A stretch of 64,000 nucleotides of DNA from Bog-473 sp963836605 (GTDB taxonomy: Bacteria; Actinomycetota; Acidimicrobiia; Acidimicrobiales; RAAP-2), in contig CAWIKB010000014.1 of the NCBI GenBank assembly GCA_963836605.1, positions 372,001-436,000 on the forward strand, read 5' to 3'. This document shows positions 51,980 through 60,762 of the stretch, one piece after another. The position numbers and the translations under genes are program-made. The notes under the pieces are model-generated. The model was not told the origin of the DNA. It saw only the letters and a program-made list of their open reading frames with translations, and did no database searches. Numbering within the stretch: the first letter of the stretch is position 1; the number at the start of each line of letters is the position of its first letter.

Positions 51980-52585
51980 TCAACCAGGCTGGGAAGGCTG
52001 GGGATGGACGAGAAGCGGATAAGCCACGAATTTGTAGAGCGCCCGGGCACGTTGGTCTGGAGAGCGGTCGGCAAAGAGCGGACTGAGCAGCGTGATATGG
52101 ACGTCAACGAGCCATTCAGTCGCTTCCGCAAGAGTGATGTCGGGGCGAAGCGCGCCTCGTTCGGCGACGCGGTTCAGGAACCTTGCCACCATTGGGGCTG
52201 CGAGGCCGGCGACCGCTTGCGGTCCGCCACCGACCCGGGCGATGGCAGCGGTCGCTCCTTGACGATCGAGGGCTTGGAACCACGGCTCGGCGCGTATCGC
52301 TTCTGCGTGGGCGAGCAGCCCGTTGACGATCCAGTCGGCTGGGTCGCCGTCTTCGTCGATCTCAGCTTCAAGCTGTGCGGCGATCTCGGCTGAGCGTGAG
52401 ACGAGCACCTCGCGGACGAGTTCGTCTTTGTCGGTGACATAGCGGTACACGGTGGCCCGTGAGCACCCAGCGCGCCGCGCGATCTTCTCCACCCGCACAG
52501 CCAAGGGCCCCTCCTCATCGATCACCGCCGCCGTGGCCGCCACCAGGCGCTGGCGTAGGTCGATTTCGGATGTTGTCACTGCCAC
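51980..52585 (-). CDS. TetR family transcriptional regulator
   Basis: 201 residues. Helix-turn-helix region: LVAATAAVIDEEGPLAVRVE then KIARRAGCSRATVYRYVTDK. The ligand domain follows with Trp- and Leu-rich helices. It is divergent from the amidohydrolase-Rieske operon with a strong dyad between the starts, so it likely represses both itself and that operon. Confidence 0.88.
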   Translation of the reverse strand: MAVTTSEIDLRQRLVAATAAVIDEEGPLAVRVEKIARRAGCSRATVYRYVTDKDELVREVLVSRSAEIAAQLEAEIDEDGDPADWIVNGLLAHAEAIRAEPWFQALDRQGATAAIARVGGGPQAVAGLAAPMVARFLNRVAERGALRPDITLAEATEWLVDVHITLLSPLFADRSPDQRARALYKFVAYPLLVHPQPSQPG

Positions 52586-52604
52586 GGGCAGATGTTACCG
52601 TCTA

Positions 52605-52631
52605 CTGAGACAAAAAGTGAAATTGTCTTAG
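52605..52631. promoter_or_regulatory. Probable TetR operator
   Basis: CTGAGACAA (52605-52613) and TTGTCTTAG (52623-52631) form a dyad with 9-bp arms and one mismatch around AAAGTGAAA. It lies 20 bp before the TetR start and 63 bp before the amidohydrolase start. Confidence 0.6.
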
Positions 52632-52693
52632 AAGTCGTTGACGGGTCAGATGCCAGATCTGTCTTGTCGCCGCCAGAGGCCAAGGAGCAGCGC

Positions 52694-54419
52694 GTGACCG
52701 ATCTGTTGATTCGAAACGGAACGATCGTCGACGGGACGGGTTCGCCGTCGGTGCAAGGAGATGTCGCCATAGCGGGGGACCGCATCGTCGCGGTCGGGTC
52801 CGATCTCCCAGAGACAGGAAGCCCGGTCATCGATGCCGCCGGACTCTTGGTGACGCCGGGATGGGTCGACATTCACACCCACTACGACGGCCAGGCCACC
52901 TGGGACGACCTGCTCGCACCCTCGGCCGTGCACGGCGTCACCACCGTTGTCATGGGCAACTGCGGTGTCGGCTTCGCTCCAGCGCGCCCCGACCGACGCG
53001 AGTGGCTCATCGGGCTCATGGAAGGTGTGGAGGACATTCCCGGCACTGCCCTCGCCGAAGGGATCGATTGGCAGTGGGAGTCGTTCCCTGAGTACCTCGA
53101 CGCACTCGATCGACGCCGGTGGGTGATGGACGTCGGTGCTCAGGTCGCCCATGGGGCGGTCCGGACATATGTGATGGGTGATCGCGGAGCTCGGAATGAG
53201 CCGGCCAATCCTGGTGACATCGAAGCCATGCGAGAGATCGTCCGCAACGCCATCGCTGCCGGAGCGCTCGGGTTCTCGACCTCGCGGACCATCGCTCATC
53301 GAGCTATCGACGGGGAACCGGTTCCGGGCACGTATGCAGCCGAGGACGAGCTGTTCGGTATCGGGGAGGCGCTGGGCGACCTGGGAGCCGGTGTCTTCGA
53401 GCTCGCTCCCGCCGGTGTCGCTGGAGAGGACGTGCTCAGCCCGGCGAAGGAGGTGGACTGGATGCGCCGGCTGTCCGCCAAAATCAAACGGCCCGTCACC
53501 TTTGCGCTCGTCCAAGTTGATGCGGCACCTGAGCTCTGGCGAGAGCTTATGGAGATGACGACGGCGGCCGTGGAGGACGGCGCCGACCTGTGGCCGCAGG
53601 TCGCGGGGCGGGCCACCGGGCTCTTGTCTGGGCACTTCACTACCTATTGCATCTTCGACGTCGTCCCGGCCTACCAAGAGCTCAAGGCGAAAAAGCTGGC
53701 CCCCTCCGCGTTCGTCGAGCGCGCTACGGAGCGCCGAGGTACGTCGCGCCATCCTCGACTGGCGACCCGACGACGACACGGCAGCCCGTATCGCCAGCGC
53801 CTGTGACCGCACGTTTGTTCTCGGGGACCCACCACAGTACGAGCCCGGTCCCGAGCGCTCCCTCTCTACGCTGGCTACGGCGTCGGGACGCCCACCACTC
53901 GAGGTCGCCTACGACGCCCTGCTGGCCGATGAGGGAACCGGGTTGTTGTACCTGCCGATCCTCAACTATGCGGACGGCAGCCTCGAACCGGCGCGAGAGA
54001 TGCTCTTGCATCCACGCTCAGCCAACGGCCTCGGCGACGGCGGGGCGCACTGCGGCGTCATCTGTGACGCGTCCATCCCCACCTTCATGCTGACGCACTG
54101 GACTCGTGATCGCCAACGGGGCCAACTGCTCGCGCTCGAGTGGGTAATCCGCAAGCAGACCCGCGACACGGCCCGGCTCTACGGCCTCCACGATCGCGGC
54201 ACGCTCGAAGTCGGGATGCTCGCTGACGTCAACATCATCGACTACGAAGCGCTCCAGCTCGAGCCGCCGGTCGTGGTGTCCGACCTGCCTGCGGGTGGGT
54301 CACGGCTGGTGCAGCGATCTCGGGGTTATGCGGCCACGATCAAGTCCGGCGTCGTCACATTCCGCGACGGCGTGGACACCGGTGCCCGTCCCGGGCGCTT
54401 GGTCCGAGGTCCGCGGTGA
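52694..54419 (+). CDS. D-aminoacylase-type amidohydrolase (frameshifted)
   Basis: An amidohydrolase of the N-acyl-D-amino-acid deacylase group. The first part has DLLIRNGTIVDGTGSPSVQG, the metal motif WVDIHTHYDGQATWDD and MGNCGVGFAPARPD; the second has ANGLGDGGAHCGVICDASIP and a closing VVTFRDGVDTGARPGRLVRG. The two parts lie in different frames joined near 53,700-53,740 (one indel). GTG 52694 has AAGGAG 6 nt upstream. The stop overlaps the Rieske gene as GTGA. With the frame repaired it would be about 575 residues, the usual family length. Confidence 0.82.
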
Positions 54420-55627
54420 CGGGCTCGATGCAGGACACCGCCACATCACCGCCCTCGGCGTCGCCGCAGATGATCGATATCGGACGTCGCATGATCGCCA
54501 ACATCCTGGCCGACACGACCGACCTGGGAGCCTCGACCTTTGTCGGTGACGGCTCTGTCTTCACCGATCCCGACCGCTTCGAGCGAGACCGAGAGGTGCT
54601 CTTTCGTCGAACGCCCCAAGTCATCGCGTGGGCGGGCGACGTCTCAGAACCCGGGGACATCGTCGCCCGGGAGGTCGCCGGAGTGCCGGTGGTAGTCGCC
54701 CGTCATCACGACGGCCAGCTCTCTGCGTTCCTGAACGCCTGCTCGCATCGCGGCATGACGCTCTGCGAGGGCATCGACAATCGCCGTCGCCTCACCTGCC
54801 CCTATCACGGATGGAACTACGACCTAGGGGGCAACCTGGTCGGCATCCCCAACCGGGATCGCTTTCCGGAACTCGACATTGACGAGCGCGGGCTGTTGCG
54901 ACTGCCCGTGGCGGTCCAGGCTGGCCTGGTCGTGGTGGGTCTCCGACCCGATGTGGAGATCGACGGGTTCCTCGACCCTTTGGTCGATGAGTATGCGTGG
55001 CTCGGCTACGACCGCTATCGCAGCGGCTCCGAGCGGGTGCTCCGCAAGGCTGCCAACTGGAAACTGATGATCGACCTGAACAACGAGGCCTATCACGTGC
55101 CGTCCCTTCACCGCGACAGCCTGCTCCCGTTCCTCTCCGACAACTGCGCGGTCGACACTTTCGGACCACACAGTCGGATGTGTGTGCCCTTCAAGGGCAT
55201 CGAGAAGTTCGCCGACGTGCCCGAAGCGGACTGGCCCGAACGGATCGACACGATCATGGTCACCTGCATCTACCCCTCCACCGTTCTGGTCGATCACATG
55301 GAAGGCGGTTCCATGCACCGTGTCTCCCCGGGCGCCCACCCGGGCGAGAGCCTCGTCCACCTCATCGAAGGACGCCCCGGCGTGATGGACGCCGAGGCGC
55401 GGGCCGCCTGCGAGGAGGTAATGGGGGTGAATCTGAGCATCCTCGATCAGGAGGACTACGCCGCCACCGAAGCCTGCCAACGCGGCTACGACAGCGGCGC
55501 CCGGTCTCTGGTCGGCGGAGTTGGCGAGCCCCTCATCGGGCACTGGCACCGGACGTGGGATGCCGCGGTTTGTGCCCCGAGCGTCAAGGGCAGTGAGAGC
55601 GGCCACCGAGAGGATTACCGGACGTGA
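54416..55627 (+). CDS. Rieske non-haem iron oxygenase, alpha subunit
   Basis: 403 residues. Rieske 2Fe-2S ligands in CSHRGMTLC (first Cys, His) and LTCPYHGWNYDLGG (second Cys, His); the mononuclear iron site in DLNNEAYHVPSLHRDS with the usual Asp/Glu and two His. This is the ring-hydroxylating oxygenase alpha architecture, also used for demethylation and betaine oxidation. The Rieske spacer matches the family. No ferredoxin or reductase gene is adjacent, so electrons must come from elsewhere. Coupled to the amidohydrolase gene. Confidence 0.92.
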   Translation: MTGSMQDTATSPPSASPQMIDIGRRMIANILADTTDLGASTFVGDGSVFTDPDRFERDREVLFRRTPQVIAWAGDVSEPGDIVAREVAGVPVVVARHHDGQLSAFLNACSHRGMTLCEGIDNRRRLTCPYHGWNYDLGGNLVGIPNRDRFPELDIDERGLLRLPVAVQAGLVVVGLRPDVEIDGFLDPLVDEYAWLGYDRYRSGSERVLRKAANWKLMIDLNNEAYHVPSLHRDSLLPFLSDNCAVDTFGPHSRMCVPFKGIEKFADVPEADWPERIDTIMVTCIYPSTVLVDHMEGGSMHRVSPGAHPGESLVHLIEGRPGVMDAEARAACEEVMGVNLSILDQEDYAATEACQRGYDSGARSLVGGVGEPLIGHWHRTWDAAVCAPSVKGSESGHREDYRT

Positions 55628-55898
55628 CCCTCGGGCTTTGGACCCGAAGGTCGAGGCGCCAGGATGATCGTTCAGACCTTTTCGGCCGCCGTTCGGAAGA
55701 TGGGCCAGCCGATCTCGGTGCACCAGGTAGAAGCTTCTTCGGTGTCTCGGGGGCCGACGTGGTAGATATCTCGGACCGTAAGAACTGGTGGCGGCGGTCA
55801 AAGCACAAATGGCCGAGTTGTCGGGCCGGAAGCAGAAGCCCTAAGGGGCGTATGACCACCGAGCTACACCAATTCACCATCGGCGAAATCACGCCGGT
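55628..55898 (+). other. Degenerate coding stretch between Rieske and TetR genes
   Basis: No intact gene. Directly after the Rieske stop, TCGGG-CTTTGGA-CCCGA (55631-55647) forms a small hairpin. Fragments read like protein in changing frames: MIVQTFSAAVRKMGQPISVH from ATG 55664, VDISDRKN, and LVAAVKAQMAELSGRKQKP ending at a TAA near 55846. MTTELHQFTIGEITPVYWQ then opens at 55852 and runs into the TetR gene. I read this as a decayed gene end and the start of a second one cut off by the TetR-PhyH module; confidence is low. Confidence 0.3.
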
Positions 55899-56516
55899 CT
55901 ACTGGCAGATCACGCGCCGGCGACCTTGCACCGCCTGCCAGGCGGCATCGGCGAGGGCGTCGCCCGCGTCGACGAGATCGGCCGCGCTCGTCGGGTGCGC
56001 CATCCACAGCCGGGCGTACTCGAGCGTTGCGCCCATCCAGAGCGCCTGGAACATCCGTGGTGACAGCGACCTGATCCGGCCCGCACGAACGTGTCCGGCG
56101 AGCCATTCCGACGCGACGCGGTACAGCTCCTCGTTCAGCGCCGCCACCGCGGGTTCGCCCCGGTCGATAACCTCCAGCTCACGCCAGTTGAAGACGTATC
56201 GAGCTCGGTCGCGGTTGGCGGCGACCCACCCGAGGTGGGCGTGCACCGCTCCCGTGACGCCGACCCTGGCGGAGCGGCTGGTACGCAAGGCGTCGAGGTA
56301 GTTGGCGTGGTGGTCGGCGAGCACCTCGACGTACAGCTGGGTGGCGAGTCCCTCCTTGCTGCCGAAGAAGTGGTAGATGCTGCCGACGCTCGCCCCTGAC
56401 CGATCGCGGATCGCGTCGATCTTGGTGGCCGAGACGGTGTTGGCGAGGAAGCACTGCAAGGCGGCCTCGAGGATCGCCCGGCGGCGGGGATGGGTTTCGG
56501 TGACGACAGCCGACAT
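55899..56516 (-). CDS. TetR family transcriptional regulator
   Basis: 205 residues. DNA-binding helices: AILEAALQCFLANTVSATKI and DAIRDRSGASVGSIYHFFGS. The C-terminal domain is of the TetR_C type with conserved Trp (WMGATLEYARLWMAHP). It is divergent from the PhyH-type gene; the 63-bp region between holds a cluster of overlapping palindromes. Confidence 0.88.
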   Translation of the reverse strand: MSAVVTETHPRRRAILEAALQCFLANTVSATKIDAIRDRSGASVGSIYHFFGSKEGLATQLYVEVLADHHANYLDALRTSRSARVGVTGAVHAHLGWVAANRDRARYVFNWRELEVIDRGEPAVAALNEELYRVASEWLAGHVRAGRIRSLSPRMFQALWMGATLEYARLWMAHPTSAADLVDAGDALADAAWQAVQGRRRVICQ

Positions 56517-56559
56517 CGGCGCTAAGGCTCCTCGATCCGCGGCCTTGACTACGGAATAA

Positions 56560-56576
56560 TTCTAGAAGAATATTCT
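56560..56576. promoter_or_regulatory. Overlapping palindromes, probable TetR operator
   Basis: TTCTAGAA (56560-56567) and AGAATATTCT (56567-56576) are perfect 8- and 10-bp palindromes that share a base and end 3 bp before the PhyH ATG. TTGACT at 56545-56550 is a plausible -35, placing the operator over the -10 region and start. Confidence 0.55.
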
Positions 56577-56579
56577 AGG

Positions 56580-57380
56580 ATGACTTCCGCGTTAGAGCAA
56601 CTGCAGTCGGAGGGCTTTGTCGTGCTGCGCGACGTGGCCGGGCCGGAACTCGTGCGCCGGTTTCGGGAGGAGCTCGCGCCGTACCTCGCCACCGCGCCGT
56701 TCGGCCGCAACGACTTCGAGGGTTTCCGCAGCCAACGGTTGTACGCGCTGCTCACTAAAGCCCCGGCGGCCTCCGCGCTGGTGGCTCATCCTGCGGTGCT
56801 CGAACTCGTCGACGCGGTCCTCGACGCACCGTGCCTATTGTCGGCCAACATAGCGATCAACGTCCACCCGGGCGAGACAGCGCAGTCACTTCATCCCGAC
56901 GACGGCTATTGCGACGTGCCCCGCCCCCGCCGCCCGTTCGGCGTGTCGGCGGTCTGGGCGATCGACGAATTCACCGCCGAGAACGGCGCGACGGAGGTGG
57001 TCCCTGGCAGCCACCTGTTCGGTGGTGAACCGATCGCCGTCACCGACCCACGGATCCGTCCGATCGAGATGTCGCCCGGGTCGGTGGTCGTCTTCCTTGG
57101 CACCACGCTGCATCGCGGTGGAGCGAACCGCAGCGATGGCGTTCGGCTCGGGCTCACGCCGCAGTACTGCCAGCCGTGGATGCGGCAGATCGAGAACATG
57201 GCGCTCGCCGTCCCGCCCGACGTCGTCGCCACGTTGCCCGAGCGGGTACAGGAGCTGCTTGGCTACAGCATCCTGCCGCCGTTCGTCGGCTACGTCGACG
57301 GGCAGCACCCGCGGCGGATCCTCGAGTCCAGCGGTGGGCTCCGTCGAGAGCCGCTGGCACCGCGGTCGTGGCGAGCCTGA
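56580..57380 (+). CDS. Phytanoyl-CoA dioxygenase (PhyH) family protein
   Basis: 266 residues. Fe(II)/2-oxoglutarate-dependent oxygenase fold with the HxD ligands in SLHPDDGYCD (His near 105, Asp near 107), distal His near 177 in TTLHRGGANRS and the 2-oxoglutarate-binding Arg a few residues later (DGVRLGL). Family members hydroxylate fatty acyl, ectoine or natural-product substrates. The neighbourhood gives no substrate. Single-gene transcription unit under the divergent TetR is likely. Confidence 0.87.
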   Translation: MTSALEQLQSEGFVVLRDVAGPELVRRFREELAPYLATAPFGRNDFEGFRSQRLYALLTKAPAASALVAHPAVLELVDAVLDAPCLLSANIAINVHPGETAQSLHPDDGYCDVPRPRRPFGVSAVWAIDEFTAENGATEVVPGSHLFGGEPIAVTDPRIRPIEMSPGSVVVFLGTTLHRGGANRSDGVRLGLTPQYCQPWMRQIENMALAVPPDVVATLPERVQELLGYSILPPFVGYVDGQHPRRILESSGGLRREPLAPRSWRA

Positions 57381-57530
57381 CACGTTTTTTGTCCAGCTCC
57401 GCCGTGGGCCATCACGCGGTACCGCCTTTGGCCCCGGCAGCGCCTGAAACCGAAGTCTGAGTGCAAGTTATTACGGAAGGGTGAAAGCACTTGGGCGGCT
57501 GCACAAGGGCAAGTCCTGTGAACAGCAGTA

Positions 57531-57553
57531 ACGTCGGGTTTCGAACCCGACGT
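57531..57553. terminator. 23-bp palindrome between convergent genes
   Basis: ACGTCGGGTT (57531-57540), TCG, then AACCCGACGT (57544-57553): perfect 10-bp arms with a 3-nt loop, located between the PhyH gene and the converging DHFR-like gene. It could be a bidirectional terminator; no T-run follows. The core resembles a tRNA T-arm but lacks the correct stem and loop sizes. Confidence 0.4.
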
Positions 57554-57635
57554 GCCGGTCCTCGTCGTCGGCGCCGATATCAATGGACGACCGCTCGGAA
57601 ATTGCGGAGCGCTTGTGGTGGCGCCCCATCGGGGT

Positions 57636-58247
57636 CTAGCGACATACCTCGAACCTCAGGTGGAGCACCCGATCGCCCTGGTTCACCACGTGGGGATCCT
57701 CCAGGAGATGCTGCCCATCGATGCTGCCAAAGTAGCGTTTGCCCGACCCGAACACCATTGGCACCACGTCCATCGCCACCTCGTCCACGAGGCCGGCCGC
57801 GAGGATTTGGCCACCCACTTTGCCAGCGTTCACCGCGACGGTCCGCTCTCCGGCGAGCTCCTGAGCCTTGTCCAGCGCAGCCGTCACGCTATCGACAAAG
57901 AAGTACGACGCCTCGGGGTGCCAGCCCTCGGGCTTGGGCCGGTGGGACACCACGACCACGTGGTCGCCCGTAGGCGGCTGACCCTCCCAGCCGTTTACCA
58001 GATCGAACAGATGCCGGCCCATCACGATCACGCCGATCGCATCCCACATCGAACGGACGTACTCGGCGGATGCAGCTGAGACCCTGAAACCACTTCCAAC
58101 TCCGGAATGATCGAACCCTTGGTCACCTCCTTCGGTGATCGGGGTGTCCCGGCTGAAATACCAGTCGTGGAGTGGCCCGACATCGTCGTTCTGGTCGGCG
58201 ATGAAGCCGTCCACCGACATCACGTTGTGCATCATCACTGTGCCCAA
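57636..58247 (-). CDS. Dihydrofolate reductase-family (RibD C-terminal-like) protein
   Basis: 203 residues. It begins VMMHNVMSVDGFIADQNDDV, with VIVMGRHLFDLVNGWEG, the NADPH loop HVVVVSHRPKPEGWHP and GGQILAAGLVDEVAMDVVPM, matching the RibD-C/YyaP-YwjB group of DHFR-fold proteins. Function is usually unknown; it is not the essential DHFR. It lies alone on the minus strand. Confidence 0.85.
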   Translation of the reverse strand: MGTVMMHNVMSVDGFIADQNDDVGPLHDWYFSRDTPITEGGDQGFDHSGVGSGFRVSAASAEYVRSMWDAIGVIVMGRHLFDLVNGWEGQPPTGDHVVVVSHRPKPEGWHPEASYFFVDSVTAALDKAQELAGERTVAVNAGKVGGQILAAGLVDEVAMDVVPMVFGSGKRYFGSIDGQHLLEDPHVVNQGDRVLHLRFEVCR

Positions 58248-58538
58248 CCGGTCACCTCGAGTCTTCCTTGCGGGTTTTCGCCACTATTTTGTCGCACCGG
58301 TGCCAGCTGGCCTTGTAAGAAGTCAATCAGCGGGCATCGGACCGCTATCCGGCGGGAACCCCTTCTCGGCGGGGAATCGGCGCCGCAGGGCCAGGTATTC
58401 CACGTGCTCCGACTCAAGACCACAGGTGGGTAGATTCCCTTTCCAATAGCGGCAGCAACTCGGGGTAGAGACCCGGATCGGGAGACCCGGGGGGAAGACG
58501 TCCCTCAGAAGTCAGGCAACGAATTAAAGGAGTTTGCC
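58248..58538 (-). pseudogene. Intergenic stretch with a possible gene remnant
   Basis: No intact gene. On the minus strand two pieces look coded but lie in different frames: GLYPELLPLLERESTHL (about 58435-58485) and ESEHVEYLALRRRFPAEKGF ending at a TGA at 58323-58325. Third positions are GC-rich in both. It may be the 3' end of a lost gene; I cannot name a family. Confidence 0.25.
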
Positions 58539-59327
58539 TCACATGGTGAATCTGAGATTGCGCGCCGCCCGTTCCCCGAGTTCGGTGTCGCCGCGCCAAT
58601 AAATGGTACCGAGATCGATGGGTTCCTGGGGGTCGATGCGACCGCAGGCCAACTGGATGAAGGTGAGCGTGTCCGTCCAGATCTCAACGTCGGCCACGGT
58701 GACCATTTCGACCACCCTGGCTCTTCCGTCTACGACGACTGCGATGTCGCGGGGGAGTGGGCCGCTGAGGTGGAACACAATACTTCGACCGTCGGGCAGT
58801 CCCACCTTCTTGCCGATGATGTAGCCAAGTGATCCCTCAACTTCTGCCAGTGCGAGCTCCGCCCGCGCTCCCGTGCCGTCCGTCGGGCGACCAAGAGGGG
58901 TGCTGATGTCTCTTTCGTGCACCCAGAAGTCGAAGACCCGAATTTCCATGAACCGGCCGTAACTTCCCGGGCCGACGGGTGTCCACGATGGCTGCGCCAG
59001 ATCAGAGGGGCGGAGGACGCTCAGGTCCTCGCGCCGTCGGGCGAGCACGCCGCCCACTCGTTCCATGAAGGCGGGGGCGTCCAACTCGGCCACCTCCTTC
59101 GCAAAGGTTCCGGCAAGACTAAACGGTGGAGGCGTTTCGGCTGTGTTGGGCATCCAGGACACGAGGGCGTTCTCGATGCCCACCACATGTTCGAAGACAT
59201 CACGAACGGTCCAATCAGGACAGAGAGACGGCGTCTTCCATTCCGCGGCAGTGAGGTCTGCTCCCAATGCCTCGAGGGTGTCGAAGGACTCCTCCAGCGC
59301 CGCCCGGATCGTCGGTGCGTCCGTCAT
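58539..59327 (-). CDS. Maleylpyruvate isomerase/DinB-like (MDMPI fold) family protein
   Basis: 262 residues. The N-terminal helical bundle has the MDMPI signature LTAAEWKTPSLCPDWTVRDV followed by FEHVVGIE (His metal ligand) and EIRVFDFWVHERDISTPLGR (second and third His region); the C-terminal alpha/beta domain ends RGDTELGERAARNL. Actinobacterial members use mycothiol for isomerisation or thiol transfer, or act as unknown DinB-like hydrolases. It is coupled to the DsbA-type gene by ATGA, consistent with a thiol-dependent pathway. Confidence 0.85.
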   Translation of the reverse strand: MTDAPTIRAALEESFDTLEALGADLTAAEWKTPSLCPDWTVRDVFEHVVGIENALVSWMPNTAETPPPFSLAGTFAKEVAELDAPAFMERVGGVLARRREDLSVLRPSDLAQPSWTPVGPGSYGRFMEIRVFDFWVHERDISTPLGRPTDGTGARAELALAEVEGSLGYIIGKKVGLPDGRSIVFHLSGPLPRDIAVVVDGRARVVEMVTVADVEIWTDTLTFIQLACGRIDPQEPIDLGTIYWRGDTELGERAARNLRFTM

Positions 59328-60019
59328 GGAGTTTCCCTCTGGATGCTTTCCCAGTCCCGAGCTTCGAGGTAGGGCCGAAACGCTGTCTCGATTGCCCGCA
59401 GATCCTCACGCTTCTTGGGGTGCTTGATCTCGTAGAGATTGGGGAACTCGAGCCAACCGGTCACCAGTTCCCAGAGGCGTAGTGCGGCCGGGCCGGTGGG
59501 CGGATCGATGAGGACCGGTCCAAAAAGAGCATGGGCGTTATCGAAGACCAAGGTGGGCACACCCCATCCTCCTAGTTCAACAACCCGGTCATGTTCTGCT
59601 TTCACCTCATGGTTGGTCGTGGGATCCTCGATCGCCTGCCCGACCAGCGTGGGTTTCAACCCCATCTCGGCCACGAGATGCTCAGCCACCTCGCGGCGAT
59701 GAGGCTTGAGGCCCTCGACGTGCAGCGCGGTCCCAGCCACTTCGTACCACCGATCGACCAGGTCCGGATCCATCCGGCGGAGCGTCGCGGCCACTCGCAT
59801 CATGGACCACCCATAGGACCATTGGCGCTCCCAGGGGTGTTTCTGCCCGTCCCTTCGGTTGACCTCTTCGAGACTGAAAAACCGCCATCGGACATCCAGG
59901 TCGAGTTGGTCGCGCACGTCTCGCATCCAAAGTGAGGTCTGGAAGGCGTATGGACACATGATGTCGAAGTGGAAGTCCACCGAGGTGATGCTCACGTTCT
60001 GCTCCGATCGCTCATCCAT
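59324..60019 (-). CDS. DsbA-family oxidoreductase / 2-hydroxychromene-2-carboxylate isomerase-like
   Basis: 231 residues with a thioredoxin fold and helical insertion. The active-site position reads FDIMCPYAFQTSLWM, one Cys rather than CxxC, as in HCCA isomerases and glutathione transferase kappa-like enzymes. The cis-Pro loop is GGWGVPTLVFDNAHALFGP. Cytoplasmic (no signal peptide). A mono-thiol site and the mycothiol-type partner downstream suggest isomerisation or conjugation in aromatic breakdown. First gene after the TetR-controlled divergent region. Confidence 0.82.
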   Translation of the reverse strand: MDERSEQNVSITSVDFHFDIMCPYAFQTSLWMRDVRDQLDLDVRWRFFSLEEVNRRDGQKHPWERQWSYGWSMMRVAATLRRMDPDLVDRWYEVAGTALHVEGLKPHRREVAEHLVAEMGLKPTLVGQAIEDPTTNHEVKAEHDRVVELGGWGVPTLVFDNAHALFGPVLIDPPTGPAALRLWELVTGWLEFPNLYEIKHPKKREDLRAIETAFRPYLEARDWESIQRETP

Positions 60020-60020
60020 A

Positions 60021-60030
60021 AGTGTACACT
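60021..60030. promoter_or_regulatory. Palindrome AGTGTACACT, probable TetR operator
   Basis: A perfect 10-bp palindrome one base from the DsbA-type start codon and 54 bp before the TetR start. It lies in an AT-richer region (CTGTAAATATTAG) that can supply -10 boxes for both directions. Confidence 0.5.
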
Positions 60031-60084
60031 CTGTAAATATTAGTGCGGAAAGACCGACCGGTGACTGGTGGAGGGAGGGTCAGT

Positions 60085-60684
60085 GTGACCAAGCGCGGGT
60101 ATCTGTCCGCAGGCGTCCGGCGGTCTCTTATCGTCGCAGCGGCATCACGGCTGATCTCTCGAGACGGGCTGAATGGGCTCACGATGGTGGCGGTGGCGAA
60201 GGAGGCGGGGGTAAGCAGACAGTTGGTCTACGACCACTTCCCTGACCTTCCTACGTTGTTCGAAGCTGCATTCGCGGAGCAGGCCCGGCAGTACGCACTC
60301 GGCTTGAATGAGGTTTCCGCCCTCGGTGCCGACGATGCCTCAACGTTGGCGAGGCAGCTCTTCGAGCATGTCCTCGCCTTGGGGCCCGAGACCCGCCGGG
60401 TCGTTCGTGCGCTGATTGGTGGTGCAATTCCGGTCGAGCTCGCCGGAGTCCGAGAGCAGTTTCGGGCCACTATTGGCCAGAGGTGGTCTAAGTGGTTTCG
60501 CGCACTGGGCTTGGACGATCAATCGAGCCACGCACTCGTATGGGTCATGACCGCGGCATACCTGAGCCTGGCTGAGTTGGTCGACGACAGGGAGATCGGC
60601 GCAGATGGGGCGGCCTCCATCATGGCAATGCTGGCGGACGGCATCATCAGCCAAGTGCCCCTCTCGGCTTCAGCAGCGACCTGA
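60085..60684 (+). CDS. TetR family transcriptional regulator
   Basis: 199 residues from GTG 60085, chosen because GGAGGGAGGG lies 5-6 nt before it; the frame is open from 60043. Helix-turn-helix: LIVAAASRLISRDGLNGLTM then VAVAKEAGVSRQLVYDHFPD. The ligand domain is of the TetR_C helical type. Divergent from the DsbA-MDMPI operon across the AGTGTACACT palindrome, so it probably controls that operon. Confidence 0.87.
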   Translation: MTKRGYLSAGVRRSLIVAAASRLISRDGLNGLTMVAVAKEAGVSRQLVYDHFPDLPTLFEAAFAEQARQYALGLNEVSALGADDASTLARQLFEHVLALGPETRRVVRALIGGAIPVELAGVREQFRATIGQRWSKWFRALGLDDQSSHALVWVMTAAYLSLAELVDDREIGADGAASIMAMLADGIISQVPLSASAAT

Positions 60685-60762
60685 GGAGGATCGACAAGAA
60701 CCTTTCTCGCAAACCGAAAAGCTTGTCGCAGTCCGATTTCTTCATCAACGGAGACCCACGAA

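Noticed and set aside
55631..55647. TCGGG-CTTTGGA-CCCGA resembles a tRNA-Gln anticodon arm
   Set aside because: No acceptor, D or T arms with correct spacing are present, so it is only a small hairpin after the Rieske gene.
57531..57553. GGGTTTCGAACCC resembles a tRNA T-arm
   Set aside because: The loop and stem lengths are wrong and no other tRNA parts exist; it is treated as a palindrome.
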